A stretch of DNA of 15,454 nt from DATKSS01 sp049582065 (GCA_049582065.1 JBAUTF010000135.1:1-15454), one strand, 5' to 3'; numbered from the stretch's first letter, positions 1 to 7,679 are shown. Numbers and translations: made by a program. Notes: generated by a model not told the origin, from the letters alone.

Positions 1-605
1 GTCTGGAGGGTGCGTCGGGCCTCGGCCGGCGTCTGTGCGTTGCTGAGATCAGTGCTCTCGGTCAGGATGGTGCCCAGCGGCGTACGCAGCTCGTGCGAAA
101 CGTTCGCGAGCAGATCGCGGCGGAGCCGGTCGGCCTCCTGCAGGGCTTTGATCTGCTGCTCGCTTCGGGCGAGCCGCAGCGCCGAGGTCGCCGCCTCCGC
201 CTGCTCCTTGTTCAGCCGTATCAGCTCCGTGTTTGCCTCTTGCAGCTGGCGCGCGAGCGCTTCAGATTGCAGCAGTCCCTGGCGACGTCGGGACGCCAAC
301 AGCCCGACCACGCCGGCCACGGCCAGGAAAGCGACCAGGTTGACGATGTCCTGCTCGTCCGCGATGGTCAACGTATACAAGGGCTGGACGAAGAACCAGT
401 CGACGCACAGGAAGCTGATGGCCGCACACAGGAGAGCGGGCCACAGGCCGCGGATCACACCCACAACCGCGACGAGTCCGAGGTAGATGAAGACGTAGTC
501 GCGCTGAGTCTGGTGGCTGAATCGAACCAGCACGGCGGTGACGATCAAAGGGCCGCAGATGGCGACGACCCACGTCAACCAACGCTCCGCCGTGCGCGCG
601 GACAT
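1..605 (-). CDS. Sensor histidine kinase, KdpD-like DUF4118 type, N-terminal part (cut by window edge)
   Basis: The frame is open from an ATG at 605 to the left edge, so only the first 201 codons are visible. Residues about 13-100 hold several closely packed hydrophobic segments, including a stretch reading FFVQPLYTLTIAD, typical of the DUF4118 membrane domain of KdpD and related kinases. A charged Leu/Glu/Arg/Gln-rich helix follows (about 108-158), a likely coiled-coil linker. Then comes the HisKA dimerisation and phosphoacceptor motif NVSHELRTPLG, whose His is the expected autophosphorylation site. The catalytic ATPase domain lies outside the window. The protein should be a membrane-bound two-component sensor; its signal and response regulator are not visible. 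There is no Shine-Dalgarno before the ATG, but a TAGGCT box ends 9 nt upstream. The family is secure; a true KdpD role in potassium control is not shown, because the N-terminal KdpD sensor domain is absent. Confidence 0.9.
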   Translation of the reverse strand, partial: MSARTAERWLTWVVAICGPLIVTAVLVRFSHQTQRDYVFIYLGLVAVVGVIRGLWPALLCAAISFLCVDWFFVQPLYTLTIADEQDIVNLVAFLAVAGVVGLLASRRRQGLLQSEALARQLQEANTELIRLNKEQAEAATSALRLARSEQQIKALQEADRLRRDLLANVSHELRTPLGTILTESTDLSNAQTPAEARRTLQ

Positions 606-614
606 TTCGAGCCG

Positions 615-620
615 AGCCTA
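615..620 (-). promoter_or_regulatory. Candidate -10 box of a leaderless promoter for the histidine kinase
   Basis: TAGGCT on the minus strand fits TANNNT and ends 9 nt before the ATG at 605. No convincing -35 hexamer or ribosome-binding site is visible. It is one of five similar arrangements in the window. Confidence 0.4.
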
Positions 621-682
621 ACGCCTGTGGCCAAGGTGGCGCTTGCGACTTTTCGTTGACTCGGCGTTGACGCCTCCCGAGC

Positions 683-688
683 TATGGT
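683..688 (+). promoter_or_regulatory. Candidate -10 box of a leaderless promoter for the small protein gene
   Basis: TATGGT fits TANNNT and ends 6 nt before the GTG at 695. TTGACT (656-661) and TTGACG (667-672) lie upstream but at poor spacing (21 and 10 nt), so only the -10 is credible. Confidence 0.4.
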
Positions 689-694
689 CGAGTC

Positions 695-961
695 GTGGTG
701 GAAAGACCAGCGATTACCTTCGAAGATCCCTTGGCTGGCGGCGACCGAGAATCGGACAACCGGGCTTCGAAGCGGCCTGATCCGCACCGGCGCCGCAATC
801 TCCGCATCGCGATTCGGCAGCTGGAGCGAGCCGAGCTCTACCTCGTCGCCCTCTATTCGCTTGACCTGGCCGAGGAGGGCGTCGAGGGGTCGGTGGATGA
901 CTTGATCCGCGACTTGCGGGGCTTACGCCAGCACCTGGTCCGAGTCAAGCTCAAGGCATAG
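695..961 (+). CDS. Small hypothetical helical protein (88 aa)
   Basis: I do not recognise a family. The first 35 residues are polar, Asp/Arg/Pro-rich and probably disordered. The remainder (about 36-88) is an amphipathic helical region rich in Leu, Arg and Glu (RQLERAELYLVALYSLDLAE and a second helix near VDDLIRDLRGLRQ). There is no signal peptide or membrane segment. Third codon positions are strongly G/C, especially in the second half, which supports real coding. The start is GTG 695 (the next codon is also GTG); a stop in the same frame at 668-670 leaves no earlier start. There is no Shine-Dalgarno, but a TATGGT box 6 nt upstream suggests leaderless initiation. It is divergent from the sensor kinase with about 90 bp between starts, so shared regulation is possible but unproven. 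Confidence 0.6.
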   Translation: MVERPAITFEDPLAGGDRESDNRASKRPDPHRRRNLRIAIRQLERAELYLVALYSLDLAEEGVEGSVDDLIRDLRGLRQHLVRVKLKA

Positions 962-1230
962 GGCCATGGGTGCGACCCAGGGACCAAGTCACCGCCGGCT
1001 GAGTCAGGATGCACTGCCGGGCGTTCCTGCAGGCCGGCTTCGTTGAGGGCCTGATTTCCGCACATCGTGCATGGCGCAATCTGGTCGCATTTCCCCTTGT
1101 CGTGTGGAAACCGCTGGCGACGCCGGTTTGGCTAGCGGGCGTATGTCCAGGCGAGTCCAAGCATGATCGCCATCGCGGGCTCGATGAAGCCGATTCCACC
1201 TGGCGGCATGACTGGGCCGTTCGAACAGGT
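962..1230. other. Non-coding gap with a post-stop open stretch
   Basis: No gene with good support. On the minus strand the beta-propeller frame stays open for 32 codons after its TAA, down to a TAG at 1132-1134 (see findings). A weak AAACCG/CGGTTT inverted repeat (1108-1113 and 1124-1129, 10-nt loop) could be the remains of a terminator but has no T tract. Confidence 0.4.
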
Positions 1231-2364
1231 TTAGCCGTACCCGGGTGGTAGTGGCCGGACCCGCGCGGGCAAGAAATCGAGGCCATCGGGGATATAGAGG
1301 TGGCCGGCCGTGTGACCAGGCTCATTCTTCGCGCCGTACTGCCAGATCACGGAGTTGGTCGCTGGATCGACGATGACCACCCGATCGCCGTAGTCATCGG
1401 AGATGCAGACATCGCCGTTGGGTAGCCCAATCGCGATCGAGGGATGGTCGAGGCCTCGGTTGTACTTCCAAAGAACATGGCCGTATCGATCGACCCGGTA
1501 GACCGCGCCGGGTGAGATGTAATCGGTGAGCAGGAAGGTCCCATCCGCTTGCATGATCGCGTCGGACGGATACTCGGCTGGCGATCGGAAGCTGTACTCG
1601 AATTGGAGGCCAGGCAGGGTGAAGACATCTACCCAGCTGCCTCCAATTTCGGTGATGACTACATGCTGGTGGTCCTTGCTCGGTGCATCCCCGTTGGGAG
1701 ATGCAAAGTAACCATGAGCTGGGTCGTGGTGACAGGCACCGGTGTGGCCCAACTGTGATGTCTGCTTGTTCGGAGCAATGAACAGGATCCGGCAATTCTT
1801 GATATCGGCGGTCATGACGCGCCCGTCTGGCAGCATGTAGGCGTCGTCCGGACCATTGAGCAGGTTGGGGCCGCTGCCGGCGCGGTATGGGGTCCCGTAG
1901 TACCAGGTCACCTGGAGCGTGGCCACATCGATGATCTGGATCGTGTGCTCGAATTCTTCATTGGTAGTCACCTGCTGGTAGTCGGGCGAGAAGAACGCAT
2001 CATCGTTCTGATTGAACGGGATCGGGCCGCGGTAGCCCGGCGGAGGGAACTGCCAGACGATGTTGCCGCGCGGGTCGAGCTCGATCACGCGTGAGTTGCC
2101 TCGGTCTGAGATAAGGAGGTCGCCGGGAAGCGCGCTGGGGTCCCCTGTGATAAGCAGGGGTCCAGTTACCGGACTCGGCTGCGCCGTGATGCTCGGCGCC
2201 GGGGAGTCGGGGTCCGGCAGTGGCGACTGAGTGCTCGATGCATTAGAGCGCGCAGTGCCATGGGTCGATGACGGTGTGCCCAGGAATACCGCCACACCTG
2301 TGACGAGAACCACCATAACGAGGCAGCCGATAGCGACGAGCAGGACGAGGTCGCGCTTTATCAA
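1231..2364 (-). CDS. Membrane-anchored extracytoplasmic beta-propeller (NHL/PQQ-like repeat) protein
   Basis: This is a 377-residue protein. Residues about 6-28 form one hydrophobic helix (signal anchor), followed by a Ser/Thr/Pro-rich linker to about residue 70. At least six repeats of about 40 residues follow. Each has a hydrophobic strand, a D-G or N-G turn and a closing Trp-containing strand (IVWQF, VTWYYG, VLWKYN, VIWQYG), the usual look of an NHL or PQQ-type propeller with aspartate-rich turns such as ISDRGNSRV and ISDDYGDRV. No catalytic signature is seen, so a binding, scaffold or sensing role outside the membrane is the safest reading. The start is TTG 2364, chosen because the next stop upstream (2401-2403) leaves no ATG or GTG; a weak AAGGCGG precedes it. 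It lies downstream of the ABC exporter on the same strand but 300 bp away, so it is probably separately transcribed. The substrate is unknown. Confidence 0.8.
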   Translation of the reverse strand: MIKRDLVLLVAIGCLVMVVLVTGVAVFLGTPSSTHGTARSNASSTQSPLPDPDSPAPSITAQPSPVTGPLLITGDPSALPGDLLISDRGNSRVIELDPRGNIVWQFPPPGYRGPIPFNQNDDAFFSPDYQQVTTNEEFEHTIQIIDVATLQVTWYYGTPYRAGSGPNLLNGPDDAYMLPDGRVMTADIKNCRILFIAPNKQTSQLGHTGACHHDPAHGYFASPNGDAPSKDHQHVVITEIGGSWVDVFTLPGLQFEYSFRSPAEYPSDAIMQADGTFLLTDYISPGAVYRVDRYGHVLWKYNRGLDHPSIAIGLPNGDVCISDDYGDRVVIVDPATNSVIWQYGAKNEPGHTAGHLYIPDGLDFLPARVRPLPPGYG

Positions 2365-2664
2365 ACCGCCTTGTTCATCCCGACATCTGTTGACACTGGA
2401 TCATAAGAACTGGTTGGTGACGGTATGTCGCAGAGGCGCGTCGTTTCCTGTGGAGCAGCTCCATTGGTTGCTGACGGCGCAAAGCTGTTCAGTTCGTCCG
2501 CCATTTTGCCGCACGTCGGTTAGCCAGTCGGAATAGACAACGGTTCGGAAAGGAACCAGAGACCGGGATTCCACACCAACACGGCGTGGCCGGCCGAACT
2601 CACCGCACCTTCGACAAGCCCAACCATGGGTCTCGAGAGGAGCTCGCCGCGAAGCTGACGAGGC
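2365..2664. other. 300-bp intergenic region between the propeller gene and the ABC permease
   Basis: No supported gene. It holds the likely promoter of the propeller gene and two small inverted repeats just past the ABC permease: GGTTC/GAACC (2552-2556 and 2563-2567) and CCACACC/GGCGTGG with one mismatch (2571-2577 and 2583-2589). Either could help end the exporter transcript, but neither has a T tract on the minus strand. Confidence 0.4.
2400..2405 (-). promoter_or_regulatory. Candidate -10 box for the beta-propeller gene
   Basis: TATGAT on the minus strand is close to the TATAAT consensus and would give a leader of about 30 nt before the TTG at 2364. No clear -35 box at 16-18 nt. Confidence 0.3.
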
Positions 2665-3867
2665 CTAGTCTGCTCCACTCCACGCCTGGCTCCAGCCAAC
2701 ACGCGAGCCGACACGCAGCACGGAGTTGACGTAGATGCGCGCCGCGAGCGTGTTCACCCCGATGATGGCCGCCAGCATCAGCGCCACCGCCACCAGGACC
2801 TGCCATGTGGCCGCGTCACCGCTCGCCATGCGCGATGGCATCAGCACGGGGGCAAACGGCGGCAGCATCGAAAGAGCCGCCGCCACCGGGCTCGTCGGGT
2901 TCGAGATGACCCAGAAGAAGGACAGGTACGTCCCGACCAGGAGCATGGTGATCGGAACCGTCACCGCGCCAACGTCCTCCTGGCGCGAAACCATTGAGCC
3001 ACCCGCGGCATAGAAGAGAGCGAAAAAGACAAACCCGAGGATGAACCACAGCAGGCCTCCGAGGACTGAGACCAGTCCGATCGACGGCACCGTGATGACC
3101 TGGGTCTCGAGCACCGCCACCAGGGCCACAACCCCAACCAGCATCAGCTGCACCAGCCCGAGGAGGCCGATTCCGATCACCTTGCCGAAGAGCAGCTGGC
3201 GCGGGCGGACGGTCGACAGCAGAATCTCGATGATGCGGTTGGCCTTCTCCTCCACCACCCCGGCCGCGACGATCTGCCCGTAGACCGCAATCGCCACGTA
3301 TAGGAGGATGGCGACGAAGAGGGCCACCACTTCGCGCTCGGCGCGCACCTTGGCGTTCGGGTCGAGCACATTGAGGTGGAACCCGGCGCTCGCGACCTGG
3401 GGTTCGATGCTGGCAGGGTCAACCCCACTGGCTGTGAGCGCCCGGGTCAGCGCGACCTGCTTGACCACAAGATCCAGCGTGGCGGCGACGCTCGGGTTCA
3501 GATCGTTCATGACAGTGACGTCCGGGGCGCCTGGGTCGCCGCTGACCATGGCGTCGAGCTTGCCGTCCGTCACCTGCTGAAGCCCGTCTGCTGCGTTCGG
3601 CCACGTCGACGTTTCGACCTTGAACGTGGCGCTGCTGGCAGCCAGCTTCAACGGCTGAGCGAGAGCCTGCGCGTCTCCGGCGAACCCAACGTTCACCGTG
3701 GTGACCGCTTTGCTGATGAAGAGGTCCTGGACGACGATGTAACCGGCCATGAGGGCCATCAGCAGGACCGTCCCGACGATGAAGAACCTGCTCCGGGCCC
3801 GGGTCAGGAACTCGCGACGTACGATCAGGACAAGCGTGTGAAGCGAGTCGCCTCCCAAGCGGCCCAC
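2665..3867 (-). CDS. ABC exporter permease, NatB/YhaP-like (ABC-2 type)
   Basis: This 400-residue integral membrane protein forms the channel of an export ABC transporter with the ATPase encoded just upstream. A short cytoplasmic start (RREFLTRARSRFF) leads into a membrane helix at about 28-48, then a large extracytoplasmic domain (about 50-180), then about five more helices. After the second helix comes the motif VVEEKANRIIEILLSTVRP, diagnostic of the NatB/ABC2_membrane_3 family: a conserved amphipathic segment at the cytoplasmic face that contacts the ATPase. The start is GTG 3867, one nucleotide beyond the ATPase stop codon (TGAGGTG), so translation is very likely coupled. No internal ATG gives a better N-terminus. 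NatAB exports sodium, while other members export peptides or drugs; the substrate cannot be read from this sequence. Confidence 0.9.
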   Translation of the reverse strand: MGRLGGDSLHTLVLIVRREFLTRARSRFFIVGTVLLMALMAGYIVVQDLFISKAVTTVNVGFAGDAQALAQPLKLAASSATFKVETSTWPNAADGLQQVTDGKLDAMVSGDPGAPDVTVMNDLNPSVAATLDLVVKQVALTRALTASGVDPASIEPQVASAGFHLNVLDPNAKVRAEREVVALFVAILLYVAIAVYGQIVAAGVVEEKANRIIEILLSTVRPRQLLFGKVIGIGLLGLVQLMLVGVVALVAVLETQVITVPSIGLVSVLGGLLWFILGFVFFALFYAAGGSMVSRQEDVGAVTVPITMLLVGTYLSFFWVISNPTSPVAAALSMLPPFAPVLMPSRMASGDAATWQVLVAVALMLAAIIGVNTLAARIYVNSVLRVGSRVGWSQAWSGAD

Positions 3868-3868
3868 C

Positions 3869-4789
3869 TCAGGACGCCACAGCAGCTGTGCTCTCGGTCA
3901 TCGCCTCGCGAAATACATCGAGCAGGCTCGGTAAGTGGCGCCGGAACTCCCGCACCGGACCGGTGGCCAGTGCCGCGCGAAGGATCGCCTGGTCATCCGC
4001 GGACGCGTCGAGCTCGAGGAGGACCCTGCTGCCTTCCCTTCGCACCAGGCGCACGTCGCTGAGAGAGCCGGTCCATCTGGGTGGCGCGGCCGGCGCGTCG
4101 ACCCAAAGCTGGCGCGGACCGTGCCCGCGCAGTTGATCGATGGTCCCGCACGCGACCAATCTCCCCTTCTGGATGATGCCGACGCGGTCGCAGATGCGCT
4201 CGACGAGCTCGAGTTGATGGCTGGAGAAGATCACGGGGATTCCAGCCTGGGCACGCTCGTGGAGTACCTCGCTCATGGAGTCGACCGCCTCCGGATCGAG
4301 GCCGGAGAAAGGTTCGTCGAGGACGAGCATGAGCGGTTCGAAGACGAGGGCCGCGGCCAGCTGTACGCGCTGCTGGTTGCCGTGGCTGAGTTTCTGCAGC
4401 TCGTCCCGAACACGGTCCTTCAGTTGGAACCGCTCCAGCCAGCGGTCGACCGCGCTCTCCGCCGCGGCCGTTGTCGCGCCGTGAAGCTGCGCCAGGTAGA
4501 TGAGTTGCTCGCCGATTCGCATCTTCGGATACAGGCCGCGCTCCTCCGGCATGTAGCCAATCCGGCGGCGCACCTCGAACCCGATGGGAGATCCATCCCA
4601 CAGCACGTGCCCGCGGTCGGGGAGCAGCGTGCCGAGCACCACTCGCATCGTGGTCGTTTTGCCGGCCCCGTTGCTGCCGACGAAGCCGAACACCTCCCCA
4701 GGACGGACCGCCATGTCCAGGTCGTCGACGGCCACAAGCGTTCCATAGGTCTTCTTGACGCCTTGGAGCTCGAGGCCCGCCGCCTGCAC
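3869..4789 (-). CDS. ABC exporter ATP-binding protein, NatA/YhaQ-like
   Basis: This 306-residue cytoplasmic ATPase powers the permease encoded next. It shows Walker A GSNGAGKTT (about 38-46), a Q-loop region IGYMPEERGLYPKM (about 78-90) in which Glu replaces the usual Gln, a signature LSHGNQQR (134-141) in place of LSGGQ, Walker B LMLVLDEP (153-160), D-loop SGLDP and the H-loop His in SSHQ (191). The PEERGLYPKM and LSHGNQQ variants are both typical of the NatA/YhaQ branch rather than signs of decay. The C-terminal 80 residues are the usual regulatory extension of this group. The start is GTG 4789, just before the conserved beta strand (GLELQGVKKTYG); no clear Shine-Dalgarno is seen. It is the first gene of a two-gene operon. 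A palindrome about 50 bp upstream is a plausible operator. Confidence 0.92.
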   Translation of the reverse strand: MQAAGLELQGVKKTYGTLVAVDDLDMAVRPGEVFGFVGSNGAGKTTTMRVVLGTLLPDRGHVLWDGSPIGFEVRRRIGYMPEERGLYPKMRIGEQLIYLAQLHGATTAAAESAVDRWLERFQLKDRVRDELQKLSHGNQQRVQLAAALVFEPLMLVLDEPFSGLDPEAVDSMSEVLHERAQAGIPVIFSSHQLELVERICDRVGIIQKGRLVACGTIDQLRGHGPRQLWVDAPAAPPRWTGSLSDVRLVRREGSRVLLELDASADDQAILRAALATGPVREFRRHLPSLLDVFREAMTESTAAVAS

Positions 4790-4839
4790 GTGGTGCAGTA
4801 TGCGGCGGAAGGCCGGGCGGCCATGAAACTGACCCAGGC

Positions 4840-4855
4840 GGCTATTTCAATAGCC
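4840..4855. promoter_or_regulatory. 16-bp perfect palindrome, candidate operator of the ABC exporter operon
   Basis: GGCTATT-TC-AATAGCC has two perfect 7-bp arms and a 2-bp centre. It lies 51-66 bp upstream of the ATPase GTG, between the end of glgM and the exporter. An AT-rich palindrome in a GC-rich intergenic stretch before an exporter is typical of a TetR, MarR or PadR-type site. No regulator gene is adjacent, so the role is inferred. Confidence 0.45.
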
Positions 4856-4949
4856 TTTCACGCAGTCCCACGCCGCGAGCAATTCGGACGCTGCCTTCGG
4901 CTGCCGGTGTAAATGAGAGACTTCAAAGCCTCGCTGGCAGGTTGAACCG

Positions 4950-6143
4950 CTATCCTCCGGACGTTAAGAGTGATTCGTAGAGCTCGACGGTCTTTGCCGC
5001 GAGCGACGGCCAGCCGAAGATGTCCAGCACGCGCCGGCGTCCGGCTTCGCCCATCTTCCTGGCGAGCGCGGAGTCGTCCAGCAGGAGCTCGATCTTCGCG
5101 GCGAGTGCCGTCGCAAATACGTCGGGATCGCCCGCGTCGTAGTCGACGAGAAATCCCGTCTCACCCTCTACGACGATCTCTGGTATCCCCCCGACACGCG
5201 AGGCGACGACCGCCGTCTCGCAGGCCATCGCCTCGAGGATCACGAGGCCGAATGGCTCGTACACCGACGGGCACACGAAGACGGTCGCGCCCGAATGCAG
5301 CTCGATCAGCTCCTCGCGCGGTATGAAATGGTCGATCCAGACCAGGTTTCCCTTCTCGGCGCGAACGCGGTCCGCCAACTCCGCCACCTCGGCGGCGATC
5401 TCCGGCGTATCCGGGCTGCTCGCGACGACCACGAGCTGATGGCGCGAATCCATCTTCAGCGCGGCCGCAAGAAGCAGCGAAAGGCCCTTCTGCCTGGTGA
5501 TCCTGCCGTTGAAGAGCGCGTACGCGCGGGTTGCGTCGATGCCGTGACGAGCCAGGGCCGCCTCGGTCGCCGGCTGCGGCCGATAAATCCCCGGGTCGAT
5601 CCCATTGTGGATCACGTGGACAAGGTCGGGATTGACGCCGGGGTAGCACTTGAGCACGTCATGGCGGACCCCATGCGAGACGGCGATCACCGCGTCGGCC
5701 GACTCGATCGCGGTCCGCTCGCAGAAGAGTGAAAGGGCATAGCCGCCTCCCAGCTGCTCGGCTTTCCAGGGTCGAAGCGGCTCCAAGCTGTGAATCGTCA
5801 TCACGTGCGGGATCGACCACATCAGCTTCGCGAGGTGGCCACCCAGATTGGCGTACCAGGTGTGGCTGTGCACCAGGTCGGCGCCGTTGACCGCGGCCGA
5901 CATCGCGAGGTCGATGGACATCGCCTGTAGAGCCGCCGCCTCGGGCTTGGGCTCCGAAAGGGCGGCCCAGGCCGTGTAGCTCTCGACGCCCGGCTCCTCG
6001 CGAGGCGCTCCCCAGCAGTGGACGGTCACCTCGATCAGGCGGCGGAGCTCGCGGACGAGGTACTCGACGTGCGTGCCCGCGCCGCCGTAGACGTCGGGCG
6101 GGTACTCCCGGGTCAGAAGCGCGATCTTTCGGTGGTGCGTCAA
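4950..6143 (-). CDS. glgM: GT4 glycosyltransferase, GlgM type (alpha-maltose-1-phosphate synthase / corynebacterial-type glycogen synthase)
   Basis: It resembles mycobacterial GlgM over its whole length. That enzyme moves glucose from a nucleotide sugar onto glucose-1-phosphate to make maltose-1-phosphate for the GlgE alpha-glucan route, and has some glycogen synthase activity. Seen here, numbered from the longest possible start at 6194: LLTREYPPDVYGGAGTHV (26-43), VHSHTWY (108-114), HSLEPLRPW (135-143), the GRITRQKG donor-site segment with Arg231 and Lys236, and the retaining GT4 motif EPFGLVILE with its two Glu (313 and 321). Family members start just before the first of these. I therefore prefer TTG 6143 (residue 18), which has TACAAT 9 nt upstream, over TTG 6194, which would run into the divergent gene. 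No glgE, glgB or glgC is in the window. Function is inferred from family; GlgM versus plain GlgA activity is not settled by sequence. Confidence 0.85.
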   Translation of the reverse strand: MTHHRKIALLTREYPPDVYGGAGTHVEYLVRELRRLIEVTVHCWGAPREEPGVESYTAWAALSEPKPEAAALQAMSIDLAMSAAVNGADLVHSHTWYANLGGHLAKLMWSIPHVMTIHSLEPLRPWKAEQLGGGYALSLFCERTAIESADAVIAVSHGVRHDVLKCYPGVNPDLVHVIHNGIDPGIYRPQPATEAALARHGIDATRAYALFNGRITRQKGLSLLLAAALKMDSRHQLVVVASSPDTPEIAAEVAELADRVRAEKGNLVWIDHFIPREELIELHSGATVFVCPSVYEPFGLVILEAMACETAVVASRVGGIPEIVVEGETGFLVDYDAGDPDVFATALAAKIELLLDDSALARKMGEAGRRRVLDIFGWPSLAAKTVELYESLLTSGG

Positions 6144-6152
6144 CCCGGCCGG

Positions 6153-6158
6153 ATTGTA
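6153..6158 (-). promoter_or_regulatory. Candidate -10 box of a leaderless promoter for glgM
   Basis: TACAAT on the minus strand, one mismatch from TATAAT, ends 9 nt before TTG 6143. It supports the shorter GlgM start, since it lies inside the coding sequence of the longer alternative. No clear -35. Confidence 0.5.
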
Positions 6159-6248
6159 GGTTGGAGGCCACAAGGAAAGCGGCGGGAGACTCAAACTCGC
6201 TCATCGGACCGGGCGACCTCTTACGCGAATCCGTCGACCCGGCTGTAG

Positions 6249-6254
6249 TAGCCT
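6249..6254 (+). promoter_or_regulatory. Candidate -10 box of a leaderless promoter for the aminotransferase
   Basis: TAGCCT fits TANNNT and ends 8 nt before GTG 6263. No Shine-Dalgarno precedes that GTG. Confidence 0.4.
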
Positions 6255-6262
6255 CAGTCGCG

Positions 6263-7606
6263 GTGCTTGATCCAGAGGCGACCTACCGTGAGAGCACACC
6301 GAGATCTGGAGCGCTCCATGACAGGGCCGCCGCGGTGATGCCGGGCGGGACGACCCGCACCACCACCTATTTCGATCCTTACCCCCTCTATATCGACCGA
6401 GGGGAAGGCTGCCGGGTCTGGGATGTGGATGGCACAGAGCGCCTAGACATGCTCGGCAACTACACGGCGATGATCCTCGGGCATGCCCACCCGAAGGTGG
6501 TGGAAGCGATTCGGAAGCAGGCCGCCCGAGGCACAGGCTTCGCCGCCGCCAACCCGGTGGAGGTGCAGCTTGCGACGCTTCTATGCGAGCGGGTACCAAG
6601 TCTCGATTCGGTGCGGTTCTGCAACTCGGGCACTGAGGCGACGATGTTCGCCATGCGGCTCGCCCGAGCATTTACGGGCCGGCCCAAGATCGCTCGTATA
6701 GAAGGCGGTTACCACGGTACTCATGACTACGCCGAGGTGAGCACGCACCCCGCCCTGGCGGAGGCCGGCCCGCCCGACGCACCCATCGCTCGAGCCGATT
6801 CAATCGGCACGCCGGACTGGGTGCTGGGACAGACCGTCGTGCTGCCATTTAACAATCCAGGCGCCAGCGAAGCGATCATCCGGCGAGAGGGTGGCCAACT
6901 CGCCGCCGTGATCCTGGAGCCGATCATCGGAGCGGGCGGCGTCATCGCGGCCACGGTCGAATACCTGGAGCGCGTCAGGAGTGTGACGCGAGAGCTCGGC
7001 ATCCTTCTGATCTTCGATGAGGTGATCTCGTTCCGGGTCGCTCCGGGCGGAGCCCAGCAACTTTATGGCATAACGCCAGATCTCACCACCTTGGGCAAGA
7101 TCATCGGCGGAGGTTTGCCCGTGGCGGCGTTCGGCGGCCGAGCGGACGTGATGCAACTGCTCGACCCACGGCGGGAACCAAACCTCGCACAAGGCGGGAC
7201 TTACAACGGCAACCCGCTCGGAATGGCGGCTGGACTCGCCACGATGACCGAGCTAACACCCGACGTGTACGTGGAGCTCAACCGGAAGGGAGCGCGAGTG
7301 AGCGAGCAGCTGTCCGAGGTTTTCGCGTCGCACGGCGTGCAGGCGCAGGTCAATGGTGTCGGTTCGCTCTTCGCGATCCATTTCACGGACAGACCTGTTG
7401 TCGACTATCGGACAAAAGCTGCTTCAAACCAGAGGATGTCGCGCGACTTCTTCCTTGGACTGGTGAACCATGGAGTTCTTCTGGCACCGCGCGCGATGGG
7501 AGCGCTGTCGACGCCGATGGCCGAGCAGGACATCCAGCAGTTCGTCGATGCCGTCGACACGGTAGTCGCCGAGCAGCGCCCGGTCTGGGAGTCCCAGAGG
7601 ATTTAG
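6263..7606 (+). CDS. Class III (HemL-like) PLP-dependent aminotransferase
   Basis: This 447-residue fold-type I PLP enzyme belongs to the glutamate-1-semialdehyde aminomutase-like branch. Counting from GTG 6263, it has the substrate-end motif MPGGTTRTTTYF (about 26-37), WDVDGTERLDMLGNYTAMILGHAHP (in part about 53-77), the PLP phosphate motif NSGTEA (121-126), GGYHGTHDY (148-156), the PLP-ring Asp in LIFDEV (252) and the Schiff-base Lys in LGKIIGGG (279). True HemL has GTLSGNP where this protein has GGTYNGNP, and the N-terminus differs. It is probably an amino-acid or amine transaminase rather than the haem enzyme. An earlier TTG at 6161 is possible but would overlap the divergent glgM and adds a non-conserved, low-complexity tail. 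The gene stands alone, and no neighbour suggests a substrate. Confidence 0.87.
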   Translation: MLDPEATYRESTPRSGALHDRAAAVMPGGTTRTTTYFDPYPLYIDRGEGCRVWDVDGTERLDMLGNYTAMILGHAHPKVVEAIRKQAARGTGFAAANPVEVQLATLLCERVPSLDSVRFCNSGTEATMFAMRLARAFTGRPKIARIEGGYHGTHDYAEVSTHPALAEAGPPDAPIARADSIGTPDWVLGQTVVLPFNNPGASEAIIRREGGQLAAVILEPIIGAGGVIAATVEYLERVRSVTRELGILLIFDEVISFRVAPGGAQQLYGITPDLTTLGKIIGGGLPVAAFGGRADVMQLLDPRREPNLAQGGTYNGNPLGMAAGLATMTELTPDVYVELNRKGARVSEQLSEVFASHGVQAQVNGVGSLFAIHFTDRPVVDYRTKAASNQRMSRDFFLGLVNHGVLLAPRAMGALSTPMAEQDIQQFVDAVDTVVAEQRPVWESQRI

Positions 7607-7643
7607 GCCGAACTGCATCTGCCTAAGATTCACCGACCGCCGT

Positions 7644-7664
7644 TGGCGCCTCGCCCAGGTGCCA
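7644..7664 (+). terminator. Weak hairpin downstream of the aminotransferase
   Basis: TGGCGCC pairs with GGTGCCA (7 bp, one G-U) around a 7-nt loop, 38 nt past the stop codon. There is no T tract, so if it works it would be a factor-dependent or stabilising hairpin. Confidence 0.3.
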
Positions 7665-7679
7665 CGTATGTCGCCGCGA

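Noticed and set aside
1..605. Calling the sensor kinase KdpD itself
   Set aside because: The protein begins almost directly with the DUF4118 membrane domain and lacks the long N-terminal KdpD and USP domains. No kdp genes are visible.
3935..4912. Plus-strand open frame of 325 codons
   Set aside because: Antisense shadow of the ABC ATPase, with composition typical of reverse-strand reading of GC-rich coding DNA.
6263..7606. Calling the aminotransferase true glutamate-1-semialdehyde aminomutase (hemL)
   Set aside because: The Lys/PLP motifs match the wider family, but the GTLSGNP and N-terminal HemL signatures are altered and no haem genes are nearby.
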